A stretch of DNA of 64,000 nt from Bacteroidales bacterium (GTDB taxonomy: Bacteria > Bacteroidota > Bacteroidia > Bacteroidales > F082): positions 37,739 through 101,738 of the forward strand of contig CAAGIO010000019.1 in assembly GCA_900769945.1 (NCBI GenBank). Direction: 5' to 3'. Numbering within the stretch: position 1 is the stretch's first letter; each line of letters opens with the position of its first letter. The position numbers and the translations under genes were made by a program. The notes below the pieces were generated by a model. The model was not told the DNA's origin. It did no database searches and worked only from the letters and a program-made list of their open reading frames with translations. Shown piece by piece: positions 42,080-51,374 of this stretch.

Positions 42080-43501
42080 ATGAGAAGGGCTGTGTACATA
42101 TTATTGGTTCTCTTTGCATTAGCAAATGTTGCGGTGGCTCAGAATCGCGATGCCGATAATATTTTGAATGCACAGTTCAACGCTCGTATCGGCGGTGTCG
42201 CACCTAAAGGGTCGAAAATTCTCGAGATGCGGGTGCGATGCCGAAATATTAATGAGGCCGAAGAGCGCGCAAAACGTGACGCTGTGGCGGTATGCCTCCT
42301 GAGAGGTCTGCCTGCCTCAACGAAACACAGGCCGTCGCCGGCTATCGTAAAAGAAAGCGTGATAGAAAGTAACGAGGCCTTCTTTGTTGACTTCCTCGAA
42401 ATCCCTAAGTCAAAGAAACTCGTGGGGAGATATGCTAAGTTCATAAATTGCTCGGAGCTTGTTGATTATCAGGAAGTGCCTAACGGTGTCGATGCCGTCG
42501 TCTCCGTTCATGTGCTGTATGATAACCTTCTTAACTATATGAAGGACAAGGGTTTCGCAACAGATGTGTCCGAGACAATGGTGGGGAAATACCTCAAACC
42601 CGTGATTATGGTCGTCCCTTCCGACGTCTATTGCACCGAGATGGATTTCGTGCAGACTTGGACTGATGGGACGGGGAAGAAACAGACTATTTCTGACTAT
42701 AACATCTTTAACAAGGAGGACAGCCGTGACCTGCGCCTCGTGACGAGCTCGCTGAACGAAATCTTCGCCTCACGCGGATTCGAGACGATAAGCCTTGAGT
42801 TCCTTGTGAAAAGCCTCATGATGGAACGTGACGAGAACGCTCTCGTCGGTGATGACTACGGCATAGAAGGAACATTGAAAGAGTCGCCCCTCGACAGGAT
42901 TATCCGCCTCGCTAACGTGGATTTCATCGTTGACCTCGACTTCTCTCTCTATGAGATAGATGAATATAGGTACGTCGCCTTCAATATGCGCGCCGTCGAT
43001 CCTTGCTCTAACGCCGTTGAAATAGCACACGCCTATGGCGACGGCCAGCCATCACGAACATCAACCATCAACACCCTGCTCGAAGAAGCCGTGATAAACT
43101 ATGTTGACGACTTCTGCGACAAAATCCAGAGCCATTATAATAAAATGGAAACCGATGGACACCGTATCACAGTGAAAATCAAAAAGACTAACAAATCACG
43201 ATTCGATTTCCAGAAGTCAAAGTTCCTTTTTGAAGGAAAAAACACCAAGCTCTGCGACATCATCTATTATTGGCTCCAAGATAATACCATCGATAACAAC
43301 CCAACGAGGATAATAACTCCCGAAGTCCTCACCTTTAATCAGGTGATGATTCCTATGGTGACAAAAAACAGACACGACGCCGTTCGCCGCCTCGACTCTA
43401 ACGAGTTCGTCACCCAACTGCAGGAGTTCCTCGTTGATAATTATAATATTGAAAGTACAATTTATTTCAGAGGTCCGGGTGAAGCCTGGCTAATTTTATA
43501 G
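42080..43501 (+). CDS. Exported DUF6175-like protein, copy A
   Basis: A 473-residue exported protein with a signal peptide ending near NVAVAQ. A first domain contains INEAEERAKRDAVAVCLLRG, a helix pattern like LPP20/CsgG-type envelope proteins. The second domain starts at KPVIMVVPSDVYCTEMDF and continues with SRDLRLVTSSLNEIFASRGF, LANVDFIVDLDF and the end IYYWLQDNT; this agrees with the DUF6175 family as I know it. The role is unknown. It is very similar along its whole length to the protein at 44653-46086. The next gene begins 3 nt after its stop, which supports an operon. Confidence 0.75.
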   Translation: MRRAVYILLVLFALANVAVAQNRDADNILNAQFNARIGGVAPKGSKILEMRVRCRNINEAEERAKRDAVAVCLLRGLPASTKHRPSPAIVKESVIESNEAFFVDFLEIPKSKKLVGRYAKFINCSELVDYQEVPNGVDAVVSVHVLYDNLLNYMKDKGFATDVSETMVGKYLKPVIMVVPSDVYCTEMDFVQTWTDGTGKKQTISDYNIFNKEDSRDLRLVTSSLNEIFASRGFETISLEFLVKSLMMERDENALVGDDYGIEGTLKESPLDRIIRLANVDFIVDLDFSLYEIDEYRYVAFNMRAVDPCSNAVEIAHAYGDGQPSRTSTINTLLEEAVINYVDDFCDKIQSHYNKMETDGHRITVKIKKTNKSRFDFQKSKFLFEGKNTKLCDIIYYWLQDNTIDNNPTRIITPEVLTFNQVMIPMVTKNRHDAVRRLDSNEFVTQLQEFLVDNYNIESTIYFRGPGEAWLIL

Positions 43502-43504
43502 GTT

Positions 43505-43969
43505 ATGAGAAAAATTATTCTAATACTGATTTCGGTACTATGTATGACTGCCTTGAACTCGTGCAAGCTTTATGAGAAGGCCGTTTTCTCAAGCAAAGAT
43601 ATTGTTATAAGTAACGAGTGTGCTGGCGAAACGGGGCTCGACTTCAAACTCGTCTCCCTGATAGGTGATAAGGACGAGCAGATAATGACACTTTCAGGCT
43701 GGTTTGTCAATCATGATATCAATAAGGATATTAGGGTGGGGAAGGACTTTATTGCATACGATGCCGAAGGTAACCTTCATAAAGGACTGAATAATATCAA
43801 TTCTTATAGGGCACTGACGGATAAGAAGGTGCGTTTCTCCTTTGAAATCCCCGGACAAGTGGTGCCAAAGAGGAACAAAGTAATGAAGGTCATAGGCTTC
43901 TATATTGACGAATGCTATATCGAGATAAGGAACGTGCCGGTCGTATGGAAGAAAATTGATGAAAAATAA
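43505..43969 (+). CDS. Small lipoprotein of unknown function, copy B
   Basis: A 154-residue lipoprotein with lipobox ALNSC (Cys20). The mature part is one beta-rich domain: LDFKLVSLIGDKDEQIMTLS, RVGKDFIAYDAEGNLHKG, VRFSFEIPGQV and a final YIEIRNVPVVWKK. The same domain forms the C-terminal part of the next protein (43988-44587), so these are duplicates. No family name is known to me. It lies between two exported proteins of the same cluster and is probably attached to the outer membrane. Confidence 0.7.
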   Translation: MRKIILILISVLCMTALNSCKLYEKAVFSSKDIVISNECAGETGLDFKLVSLIGDKDEQIMTLSGWFVNHDINKDIRVGKDFIAYDAEGNLHKGLNNINSYRALTDKKVRFSFEIPGQVVPKRNKVMKVIGFYIDECYIEIRNVPVVWKKIDEK

Positions 43970-43987
43970 CATTAAACACTTAATAAT

Positions 43988-44587
43988 ATGAAAAAATTAA
44001 TTTACACATTAGTGTCAGTGCTGTTCTTGTCGCTCGCACCTGAAATGCTGTCCGCACAATCAAACGACCCGTTTGAACAAGAGACGTTGAAGTCGTCGGG
44101 TAACACTGTCGCAAGAGAGAAGAAGATTAGCCGTAAGAAAAGCTCCGAGCCTGAGACAAAGACTCCTGCTGCCAATACTTCCAACTCCAATGTGAAGAAA
44201 CAGGTGGAACCTAATAATAACGCATTTTCAATATCAAACCCTTGCGACGATTGGCTCGACTTCGAGTTTGTCTCCCTTGTGGGAAGTAAAGGCTCGCAAA
44301 CAATGAAGATGACAATAAAGGTGACAAGCCATAAAAGTAACTGTAATATGCGGCTTGCCCACTCATTCATAGCATTCGATGATGAAGGCGAAGAACATAA
44401 TGATAACAATTATTACTCGCGTACAAGCAAGGATTTCAATATGATTACCGATGTGCCCGTGAAGTATTCTTTTGAAATCCCAGGGAAAGCAAACCCTAAT
44501 GTCGTGAAAATTATGCCTGTCATCAGCTTCAATATCGGTGACGAATGCCGTATCGAACTGAGAAATGTGCCTATCAACTGGAAATAA
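43988..44587 (+). CDS. Exported protein of unknown function, copy B' (paralog of 43505)
   Basis: A 199-residue protein with a cleavable signal peptide ending near MLSAQ instead of a lipobox. A polar linker of about 55 residues rich in Lys, Ser and Asn follows. The remaining domain matches copy B: LDFEFVSLVGSKGSQTMKM, RLAHSFIAFDDEGEEHN, VKYSFEIPGKA, ECRIELRNVPINWK. So one duplicate is membrane-bound and the other free or linker-tethered. It begins 18 nt after copy B; a new promoter follows it at 44601-44629. Confidence 0.7.
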   Translation: MKKLIYTLVSVLFLSLAPEMLSAQSNDPFEQETLKSSGNTVAREKKISRKKSSEPETKTPAANTSNSNVKKQVEPNNNAFSISNPCDDWLDFEFVSLVGSKGSQTMKMTIKVTSHKSNCNMRLAHSFIAFDDEGEEHNDNNYYSRTSKDFNMITDVPVKYSFEIPGKANPNVVKIMPVISFNIGDECRIELRNVPINWK

Positions 44588-44600
44588 TGATGTTTCTGTA

Positions 44601-44629
44601 TTGAAATCAAAAAATTATTACTATCTTTG
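44601..44629 (+). promoter_or_regulatory. Internal promoter in the envelope cluster
   Basis: TTG (44601-44603) and TATCTTTG (44622-44629) are 18 bp apart. The ATG at 44653 lies 23 nt downstream. It would allow genes from 44653 to 50944 to be expressed apart from the first part of the cluster. Confidence 0.65.
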
Positions 44630-44652
44630 CAAATCATTTTAATATTGACATT

Positions 44653-46086
44653 ATGAAGAAATATTCTACAACCCTGCTTTTATCACTTTTCCTAACGCTG
44701 ATTTCTCTTAGCGTGTTTGCCCAGAAGAATAATGAGAGACGTTCTGTCCTTGACCAACAGTATGAGGTTCAATATATTGGTGTAGGCCAAGATGGAACAA
44801 AGGTTTTTACCGTCATGACAACAGCAAAGAAAGTTGAAGATGGTATTGAGATGGCGAAGAGAGACGCTGTTGCGGCTTGTCTCTTCAGAGGTATTACTGC
44901 TTCCGGACAAACAAAGGCGACTCCGGCCATTATCTCTACAAAAGTTGCCGAGGATAATCTTGAATATTTCGAGAGCTTCCTCGCTCTTCCAACAAATAAG
45001 ACTCCCGGTGGACAGTATCATAGGTTTATTAATAGAACAGGACAGCCGCAGTCGGTGAAGAACGGCAAGATGTATAATGTGTCGATAGATGTCCAAGTGC
45101 TATATGACGATCTGCTTAAGTATATGCAGGACAAAGGATACGCCGAGAAAGTGAAGAATACCGAGGTGGGAAAATATGTGAAGCCTATGCTCATGGTTGT
45201 GCCATCTGACGTGTTCTGTAACGAGATGGGCTTCGTGAATTATTGGACCGACGCCAATGGAAATCGCCAGAAAGTTGTTGACTATGACATCTTTGACAGA
45301 GAAGAAAGCAGAGACCTCCGCCTCGTGATAGCTTCACTAAACGAGATATTCAACAACAGGGGTTTTGAGACGCAGAGCCTTGAGTTCCTTGTGAAAAGTA
45401 TGAAGCAGGAAGATGACGAGAACGCCTTCATCGGACAGGACTACGGTCTTGACGGCTCCTTGGCAGAATCCCCTATCGACAGGATAAAGCGTACATCAAA
45501 TGTTGACTATATCATCGACCTCGACTTCGAGCTCATGGAGAGAGGTACTCAAAGATATGTCACATTCAATATGCGCGCCGTTGACCAAAGCGCAAACGCA
45601 AAGGAAATAGCCCACGCTCACGGCGACGGAAAACCTTCTAACTCGGCTACAATAAATACCCTGCTTGAAGAGGCCGTGCTTAACCACATGGACGGATTCT
45701 GCAAGAAACTGCAAGACAATTTTGTCGATATGTCTGAGAACGGACGCCAGATCACTGTCAAGGTGAAAAGAACAGATAACTCTGACTATGAGCTGCTTAA
45801 GACATCTTTCGTATTTGAAGGCGAGGAGACTGTGCTATCTGACATTATCTACTATTGGCTTCAAGATAACACAGTGGATAACAACCCTACAAGGATGCTC
45901 TCACCTAATGTTCTTACGTTTAATCAGGTTATGATCCCTCTTACTAAGGTCGGAAGACGCGGCGCCATACAACGCATTGATGTCAATGAATATCTTACAA
46001 GCCTTCAGTCCTTCCTACGGTCTAACTTCGATATCGAAAGTACTGTATATATGCGCGGACCAAGCGAGGGATGGATAATACTTTAA
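44653..46086 (+). CDS. Exported DUF6175-like protein, copy A' (paralog of 42080)
   Basis: A 477-residue exported protein with a signal peptide ending near LSVFAQ. The order of blocks equals copy A: VEDGIEMAKRDAVAACLFRG, KPMLMVVPSDVFCNEMGFVN, ESRDLRLVIASLNEIFNNRG, TSNVDYIIDLDFELM, TINTLLEEAVLNHMDGFC, IIYYWLQDNTVDNNPTRM and a final VYMRGPSEGWIIL. The two proteins look like products of an old duplication within the cluster. Function unknown; domain character suggests periplasm or the inner side of the outer membrane. Confidence 0.75.
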   Translation: MKKYSTTLLLSLFLTLISLSVFAQKNNERRSVLDQQYEVQYIGVGQDGTKVFTVMTTAKKVEDGIEMAKRDAVAACLFRGITASGQTKATPAIISTKVAEDNLEYFESFLALPTNKTPGGQYHRFINRTGQPQSVKNGKMYNVSIDVQVLYDDLLKYMQDKGYAEKVKNTEVGKYVKPMLMVVPSDVFCNEMGFVNYWTDANGNRQKVVDYDIFDREESRDLRLVIASLNEIFNNRGFETQSLEFLVKSMKQEDDENAFIGQDYGLDGSLAESPIDRIKRTSNVDYIIDLDFELMERGTQRYVTFNMRAVDQSANAKEIAHAHGDGKPSNSATINTLLEEAVLNHMDGFCKKLQDNFVDMSENGRQITVKVKRTDNSDYELLKTSFVFEGEETVLSDIIYYWLQDNTVDNNPTRMLSPNVLTFNQVMIPLTKVGRRGAIQRIDVNEYLTSLQSFLRSNFDIESTVYMRGPSEGWIIL

Positions 46087-46097
46087 ATATTATGCTT

Positions 46098-46649
46098 ATG
46101 AAAAAAATCAGATTCTTATTATTCGCTTTTCTCTTGGTATTGTCTTCATTTGGCCTTAATGCCCAGGAAGAGTTGACAGAAACACAGATGATTCCTGTCA
46201 GGGTGATTATGCCTACCAGTAATGATGTCAAAGGTGACGCCATGACTATCCTATATAACAGGCTAAATCAGGCAGTGACACTTAACGGTCTCGGATCTTC
46301 AACAAACGAAAGCCGTTTTCTTATAGTGCCATCAGTCACTGTGGTTTCAAAATCTGCCACATCATCAATACCTGCACAGTTCCTCGCTGAAGTGGAGATA
46401 TCACTTTATTTCGTCGATAACGTGAACAAGGTTATTCTCGCCCAAGAGATAATAACAAAGAAGGCGATGGATAATAATGACTCGGCTGCTGTGTCGAAGG
46501 CGGTGAAGTCGGTTCAAGCTCGCGACCCTAAGCTGAAGAAACTTATCTCTCTGGGGAAGAGCCACGCAGTTCAGTATTACAAGGCTCTTGAATCAGAGGA
46601 ACAACAAGAAACAGAAGAACAACCAGATATTAAGTGGATCTTTGAATAA
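46098..46649 (+). CDS. Exported protein of unknown function (cluster member C)
   Basis: A 183-residue protein with a signal peptide ending near GLNAQ. The mature domain reads VMPTSNDVKGDAMTILYNRL ... FLIVPSVTVVSK ... AQFLAEVEISLYFVDNVNK, an alpha/beta pattern that recalls the CsgG/LpoB type of envelope domain, but this is only a pattern resemblance. The C-terminus is acidic (EEQQETEEQ). The ATG at 46098 is chosen since it starts the signal peptide; the longer frame overlaps the previous gene. The next gene is 8 nt away. Confidence 0.65.
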   Translation: MKKIRFLLFAFLLVLSSFGLNAQEELTETQMIPVRVIMPTSNDVKGDAMTILYNRLNQAVTLNGLGSSTNESRFLIVPSVTVVSKSATSSIPAQFLAEVEISLYFVDNVNKVILAQEIITKKAMDNNDSAAVSKAVKSVQARDPKLKKLISLGKSHAVQYYKALESEEQQETEEQPDIKWIFE

Positions 46650-46657
46650 AATAAATT

Positions 46658-47590
46658 ATGAATAAACTATTATTTTTACTTCTTATCTCTATACTTCCTT
46701 TCTGTTCTTTCGCTCAGAAGAAAGGGTTCAAACTTGTTGAAAAAAGTTCGGACAAACCTGAATGGGTGACACAAGGAAGCGTGAAGGGATTTATTATTGT
46801 ACAGTCGGACAAGCCTACACTCGAACAGGCAAAAACAGACGCGATGCAGAAGGTCCGTGCAGAGATAGCCGAGTCGGTGGCAACAAATGTACAACGTACT
46901 GTCAACAGCTATTCGCAAAAAACCATTGACAATGGCAACTCTTCATCTAACAAGACATTGACTATTGAGTCGGTTTCAAAAATTGCAAATATGCCTGCAA
47001 TCCAAGGTGTCAGTATTACAAAAGCTGATACTTACCATGAGATTTACCGTAATAAGAAGAGCGGAGAATCCTATTGCCTCCTTTATGTGAAGTATCCATT
47101 CTCTCAGTTCGACCTCGTTGAGCTTGTGTCCGCATACGAGTCCCATGAAAAGGAAATAGATGATAGGATTCAGGCCTTTGAAGACGGCCTTGAAACACTT
47201 GAGTCGGTAGATGATGTGAATAAGTCTATCATGGGTCTTTCATCTTTATCTAAAGAACTTGGTCAGGAAGATTACCGCATCGAGAGGATAAATGGTCTGA
47301 TAAAACGTTATAACCATGTTTATGAATGTATTGTTGTTGAGATTGTTAGCAACACTCCCGGCAAACTTGTCGTGAGACTCGTTTGTGACGGCAAATCTAT
47401 CACAACATCTCAAATGCCCCGCCTCTCGTCAAACTGTGCTAACCAATTCAGTACGAGACTTTCAGGCGATAATATTGTCATTGAATATAATTCTGATTAT
47501 TGTTATGCTCAAGACGATAATTTTATTGATTTAAGGTTTAAATTTGGTACAAAATTTGTCAAGAAGCAAGTTTCATTTAAATTAAAATAA
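46658..47590 (+). CDS. Exported LPP20-like protein (cluster member D)
   Basis: A 310-residue protein with a signal peptide ending near CSFAQ. Residues of about 30-160 look like an LPP20-type domain: KPEWVTQGSVKGFIIVQSD, then LEQAKTDAMQKVRAEIAESV, SYSQKT and YCLLYVKYP. A helical segment follows (about 165-230), and the last 80 residues are a separate beta domain with CIVVEIVSNTPGKLVVRLV. The family occurs in envelope proteins of unclear role. It lies 8 nt after member C and 22 nt before member E, in the same direction. Confidence 0.65.
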   Translation: MNKLLFLLLISILPFCSFAQKKGFKLVEKSSDKPEWVTQGSVKGFIIVQSDKPTLEQAKTDAMQKVRAEIAESVATNVQRTVNSYSQKTIDNGNSSSNKTLTIESVSKIANMPAIQGVSITKADTYHEIYRNKKSGESYCLLYVKYPFSQFDLVELVSAYESHEKEIDDRIQAFEDGLETLESVDDVNKSIMGLSSLSKELGQEDYRIERINGLIKRYNHVYECIVVEIVSNTPGKLVVRLVCDGKSITTSQMPRLSSNCANQFSTRLSGDNIVIEYNSDYCYAQDDNFIDLRFKFGTKFVKKQVSFKLK

Positions 47591-47612
47591 TTAATATCTT
47601 AAAACTATTATC

Positions 47613-48191
47613 ATGAAAAGAATTAGTCTATTTCTTAGTGTTGCATTGCTTTCAATAATAGCAATGTCATGTGGTTCAAGTAAGGCTGTTGTAAATAATA
47701 CTCCTGCATCTCAGCCTATGGCGTTACCATGCCCAGAATGTACAGAGGGCGATTTCTTCGCATATCTTGGTCAGGCAGTAGCAGAATCGGATTATGACCT
47801 TCAAGACGCAAGGATTTTTGCGGCACAGGCTGCTCGTGACGAAATCCAGGCTATGGTTGAGAGCGTTGTTACAAGGTCTGTCGATAACTTCAGTCAGAAA
47901 CATAGGTCTGGAACAGAAGTTCAATCAATTGCCAAACAAACAATTCAGTCTATTAATGTCGTCAAGGGAAAACTTAAAGGTGCTCCTATTAAATGCTGGG
48001 GAACAACACCAAGCACATCAAAAGCCGGTGCTCAGAATGTATGGGTGTGCGTACAGCTTCCTGTAAAGACTGTCTATGACGAGGTTGTAAAATCAATGGC
48101 AGCAGATGAGACTATTAAAATTGATTTTGCTCAAGAGCAATATAAAGACGATTTCTATAGGGCCCTTGAGGAATATAAAAATATTCAGTAA
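47613..48191 (+). CDS. LPP20-like lipoprotein (cluster member E)
   Basis: A 192-residue lipoprotein with lipobox IAMSC (Cys20). The mature protein has DLQDARIFAAQAARDEIQAM followed by VVTRSVDNFSQKHRSG and QNVWVCVQLPVKTVYDEV, the same LPP20-like layout as member D but without the extra C-terminal domain. ECTEGDFFAYLGQAVAES forms the first strand and helix. Its stop TAA overlaps the ATG of the calcium ATPase gene by one base, so the two are translationally coupled. Confidence 0.68.
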   Translation: MKRISLFLSVALLSIIAMSCGSSKAVVNNTPASQPMALPCPECTEGDFFAYLGQAVAESDYDLQDARIFAAQAARDEIQAMVESVVTRSVDNFSQKHRSGTEVQSIAKQTIQSINVVKGKLKGAPIKCWGTTPSTSKAGAQNVWVCVQLPVKTVYDEVVKSMAADETIKIDFAQEQYKDDFYRALEEYKNIQ

Positions 48192-50944
48192 TGAAATATC
48201 AAGGTCTTAATTCTGAACAAGTTATTGAAAGCCGTGCTAAGCACGGCTTAAATATTCTTACGCCACCGCGTAAGGAATCGTTATTCCATCAGTTTGTTTG
48301 CAAGTTCAACGACCCTATCATCAGGATTCTTCTAATAGCGCTGCTTTTGTCTATCGGAGTCGCTGCATATCAGTATTTTACCGGACAAGAAGGAGCGAGC
48401 GTTCTGTTTGAACCTCTCGGCATACTTGTGGCTATTTTGTTGGCTACATGCGTCGGATTCGCCTTTGAGGTTAGCGCGAATAAGAAATTTGATATCCTAA
48501 ATCAGGCTAATGATGAGGAGATGGTCAAAGTGATACGTGACGGGAATGTCACCCTTGTTGAACGTAAAGATATTGTGGTTGGCGATATTGTCGTTGTTGA
48601 GACCGGCGATGAGATACCTGCTGACGGAGTACTGCTCGATGCATTCGAACTCCAAGTGAATGAGTCGGACCTTACCGGCGAGCCTATGGCAAGGAAGACC
48701 ACTGATGAGGCTGAGTTTAACAGTGAGGCGACTTACCCTTCTAACTGCGTCATGCGCGGTAGCAAAGTAATCGACGGACACGGCGCGATGCGTGTCGAAA
48801 AAGTCGGTGACGCCACCGAATGGGGCAAGGTGTATAAAGGCTCCCAGATAGATAACAATATTAAAACTCCATTAAACCAACAACTTGATAAGCTTGGCAA
48901 TATTGTCACAGTGGCGAGTTATATCGTCGCATCAATCATTCTCATCGCTCGTTTCGTCATGTACTTCCTATTTGTTGACAAGATAAACGATGGCATTGAA
49001 TGGATGGGGCTTGCCACTTACTCCTTGAACACCCTGATGATTGCCGTCACCATCATAGTGGTGGCAGTGCCAGAAGGACTACCTATGAGCGTGACACTTA
49101 GTCTCGCAATGAGTATGCGCCGTATGCTTACTGCTAATAACCTCGTTCGTAAAATGCACGCCTGCGAGACAATGGGAGCAACAACGGTTATCTGTACCGA
49201 TAAGACAGGTACTCTTACTCAAAACCAAATGAGTGTCAATGATATCTCTTCTTTCGCCCTGCCAAAGAAAGTGTTGGATAATGGGAATGTGTCTAAACTG
49301 TTTGTTGAGAGTATAGCAATAAATACTACAGCCTTCCTCGATTTGTCAGATGCAAATAAACCTAAGGTTATTGGTAATCCTACAGAAGGGGCTCTTCTCC
49401 TCTGGCTTCATAGTCAGAATGTGAACTATCTACAATATAGAGACGACCTCAAACTTTACCAACAAGTGCCTTTCTCTACTAAATATAAGTTTATGGCAAC
49501 TGTCGTTGAGTCTCCTACCTTTAATAAACCGATGTTCTACGTTAAGGGTGCTCCTGAGATAATACTTCAGCACTGCAATAAACTTGTTACGGAACAAGGC
49601 GAGGTTGATATTGAGCCTTATCGCTCTACTATTGAAAGTCAATTGTCATCTTACCAGAACAAGGCGATGCGAACCCTCGCTTTTGCATATAAGGTCGGTG
49701 ACCCGAATGAACAGTCGTTCGACACCGCCACCGACAACCTCGTGGCAGAAAACCTTGTTCTTCTCGCTATCGTGGCTATCGCTGACCCTATTCGTCCTGA
49801 TGTCGCAGATGCTGTGGCAAAATGTATGAAGGCTGGCATTGATGTGAAAATCGTTACCGGTGACACTCCCGGCACTGCAATAGAGATTGGCCGCCAGCTT
49901 GGTCTTTGGAAAGATACCGACCAGCGTGACTTCAACCATATCTCCGGAAAGGATTTTGAAGCCCTCTCTGATGAAGAGGCTAAAAGACGTATCCCTATGA
50001 TTAAGATTATGTCGCGTGCACGTCCTATGGATAAGGAACGTCTTGTTCGCCTCCAACAGTCGAACGGCGAAGTGGTGGCAGTAACAGGTGACGGCACTAA
50101 TGACGCACCTGCATTGAAAGCCGCCCAAGTCGGCCTCTCTATGGGTGACGGCACAACAGTGGCAAAAGAAGCCTCCGACATCACTATTCTCGACAACTCG
50201 TTTAAGAGTATTGCACGCGCCGTGATGTGGGGCAGGTCGCTTTATCTCAACATCCAACGTTTTATCCTCTTCCAGATGACTATTAACGTCGCCGCTTGCT
50301 TGCTCGTGATGTTCGGTGCCCTGCTCGGTACGGATATGGTCCTTACCGTTACACAAATGTTGTGGGTAAACCTTATTATGGATACTTTCGCCGCCCTCGC
50401 CTTGGCTTCACTGCCGCCCTCCGAAAGCGTCATGAAAGAGAAACCTCGCTCAAAAGATGCACATATTCTCACAAAACCAATGATTTACTCTATCTTTATC
50501 GTTGGCTCTTTGTTCGTTATTTTAATGCTCGGCTTCGTTCAGTATTTTAAACATGCTGATGTGCAGTCTTTATTGTCGTTCTCTTTCCATGATTATCTCG
50601 TCAACTTTTTTAACTTCAATGTGATGGATAATGTGCGCTATACCGCCTATGAACATTCCCTCACGTTCACGATATTTGTGTTCCTTCAATTCTGGAACCT
50701 CTTCAACGCTAAGGCATTCCATACGGGTATGTCGGTGTTCCGTGACTTTGGAAAGAATGTAGGTGGTTTCGAACTCGCCCTGGTAATCATTCTCATCGGT
50801 CAGGTCCTTATCGTAACATTTGGAGGCGAGATGTTCTCGGTTGAGCCTCTGTGCTGGCGCGACTGGCTGATATGCTTTGTTGGTACAAGCCCTGTCCTTA
50901 TCGTTGGCGAAATTATTCGTTTTTTTGTAAAGGATAATAACTGA
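48191..50944 (+). CDS. Calcium-translocating P-type ATPase (PMCA-like, P2B)
   Basis: A 917-residue inner-membrane ATPase that probably exports Ca2+ from the cytoplasm. Motifs in order: ESDLTGEPM (actuator domain), VAVPEGLPMSV (membrane helix 4, ion site), ICTDKTGTLTQ with the phosphorylated Asp337, KGAPEIIL (nucleotide binding) and VTGDGTNDAPALKAA (hinge). About ten membrane segments are visible, with MLWVNLIMDTFAALALAS in helix 6. There is no calmodulin-binding tail. Coupling to the preceding lipoprotein gene suggests the envelope cluster and calcium homeostasis are linked, but this is inference. Confidence 0.94.
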   Translation: MKYQGLNSEQVIESRAKHGLNILTPPRKESLFHQFVCKFNDPIIRILLIALLLSIGVAAYQYFTGQEGASVLFEPLGILVAILLATCVGFAFEVSANKKFDILNQANDEEMVKVIRDGNVTLVERKDIVVGDIVVVETGDEIPADGVLLDAFELQVNESDLTGEPMARKTTDEAEFNSEATYPSNCVMRGSKVIDGHGAMRVEKVGDATEWGKVYKGSQIDNNIKTPLNQQLDKLGNIVTVASYIVASIILIARFVMYFLFVDKINDGIEWMGLATYSLNTLMIAVTIIVVAVPEGLPMSVTLSLAMSMRRMLTANNLVRKMHACETMGATTVICTDKTGTLTQNQMSVNDISSFALPKKVLDNGNVSKLFVESIAINTTAFLDLSDANKPKVIGNPTEGALLLWLHSQNVNYLQYRDDLKLYQQVPFSTKYKFMATVVESPTFNKPMFYVKGAPEIILQHCNKLVTEQGEVDIEPYRSTIESQLSSYQNKAMRTLAFAYKVGDPNEQSFDTATDNLVAENLVLLAIVAIADPIRPDVADAVAKCMKAGIDVKIVTGDTPGTAIEIGRQLGLWKDTDQRDFNHISGKDFEALSDEEAKRRIPMIKIMSRARPMDKERLVRLQQSNGEVVAVTGDGTNDAPALKAAQVGLSMGDGTTVAKEASDITILDNSFKSIARAVMWGRSLYLNIQRFILFQMTINVAACLLVMFGALLGTDMVLTVTQMLWVNLIMDTFAALALASLPPSESVMKEKPRSKDAHILTKPMIYSIFIVGSLFVILMLGFVQYFKHADVQSLLSFSFHDYLVNFFNFNVMDNVRYTAYEHSLTFTIFVFLQFWNLFNAKAFHTGMSVFRDFGKNVGGFELALVIILIGQVLIVTFGGEMFSVEPLCWRDWLICFVGTSPVLIVGEIIRFFVKDNN

Positions 50945-50946
50945 TA

Positions 50947-51366
50947 ATGAGAATACTTATTCTTAACGGCCCCAATATCAACCTCATAGGCAAACGCGAG
51001 CCTTCAATATATGGCAATATGCCTATTGATGAATACCTCGCATCGGTATGTGAGCGTTTCCCAGAGCATGTTATTGATGTGTTTCAGTCGAATCATGAGG
51101 GCGTGTTGATTGATAAACTTCAAGAGTCAATAGGTGTATATGATGGAATAGTCTTCAACCCCGGAGGCTATTCCCATACATCTATCGCACTTGCTGACAC
51201 TGTCAGGGCGATAAATATTCCGGTGGTGGAAGTGCATATCTCTAACATATTCGAGAGAGAGCCTTATCGCCATCACTCTTTTACTGCTGAGGCTTCCGTG
51301 TGCTCAATAGTTGGGCACGGACTGGAAGGGTACCCCGAAGCTGTTTCTTTTCTTATAGGAATGTAA
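50947..51366 (+). CDS. aroQ: 3-dehydroquinate dehydratase, type II
   Basis: A 139-residue cytoplasmic enzyme of the shikimate pathway, converting 3-dehydroquinate to 3-dehydroshikimate. The family blocks are ILILNGPNINLIGKREPSIYG (with the catalytic tyrosine in SIYG), VFQSNHEGVLID, FNPGGYSHTSIAL and VVEVHISNIFERE with the catalytic histidine. It starts 2 nt after the ATPase stop, so it ends the long rightward transcript, with no evident functional link to it. Confidence 0.96.
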   Translation: MRILILNGPNINLIGKREPSIYGNMPIDEYLASVCERFPEHVIDVFQSNHEGVLIDKLQESIGVYDGIVFNPGGYSHTSIALADTVRAINIPVVEVHISNIFEREPYRHHSFTAEASVCSIVGHGLEGYPEAVSFLIGM

Positions 51367-51374
51367 GTTGCTGA

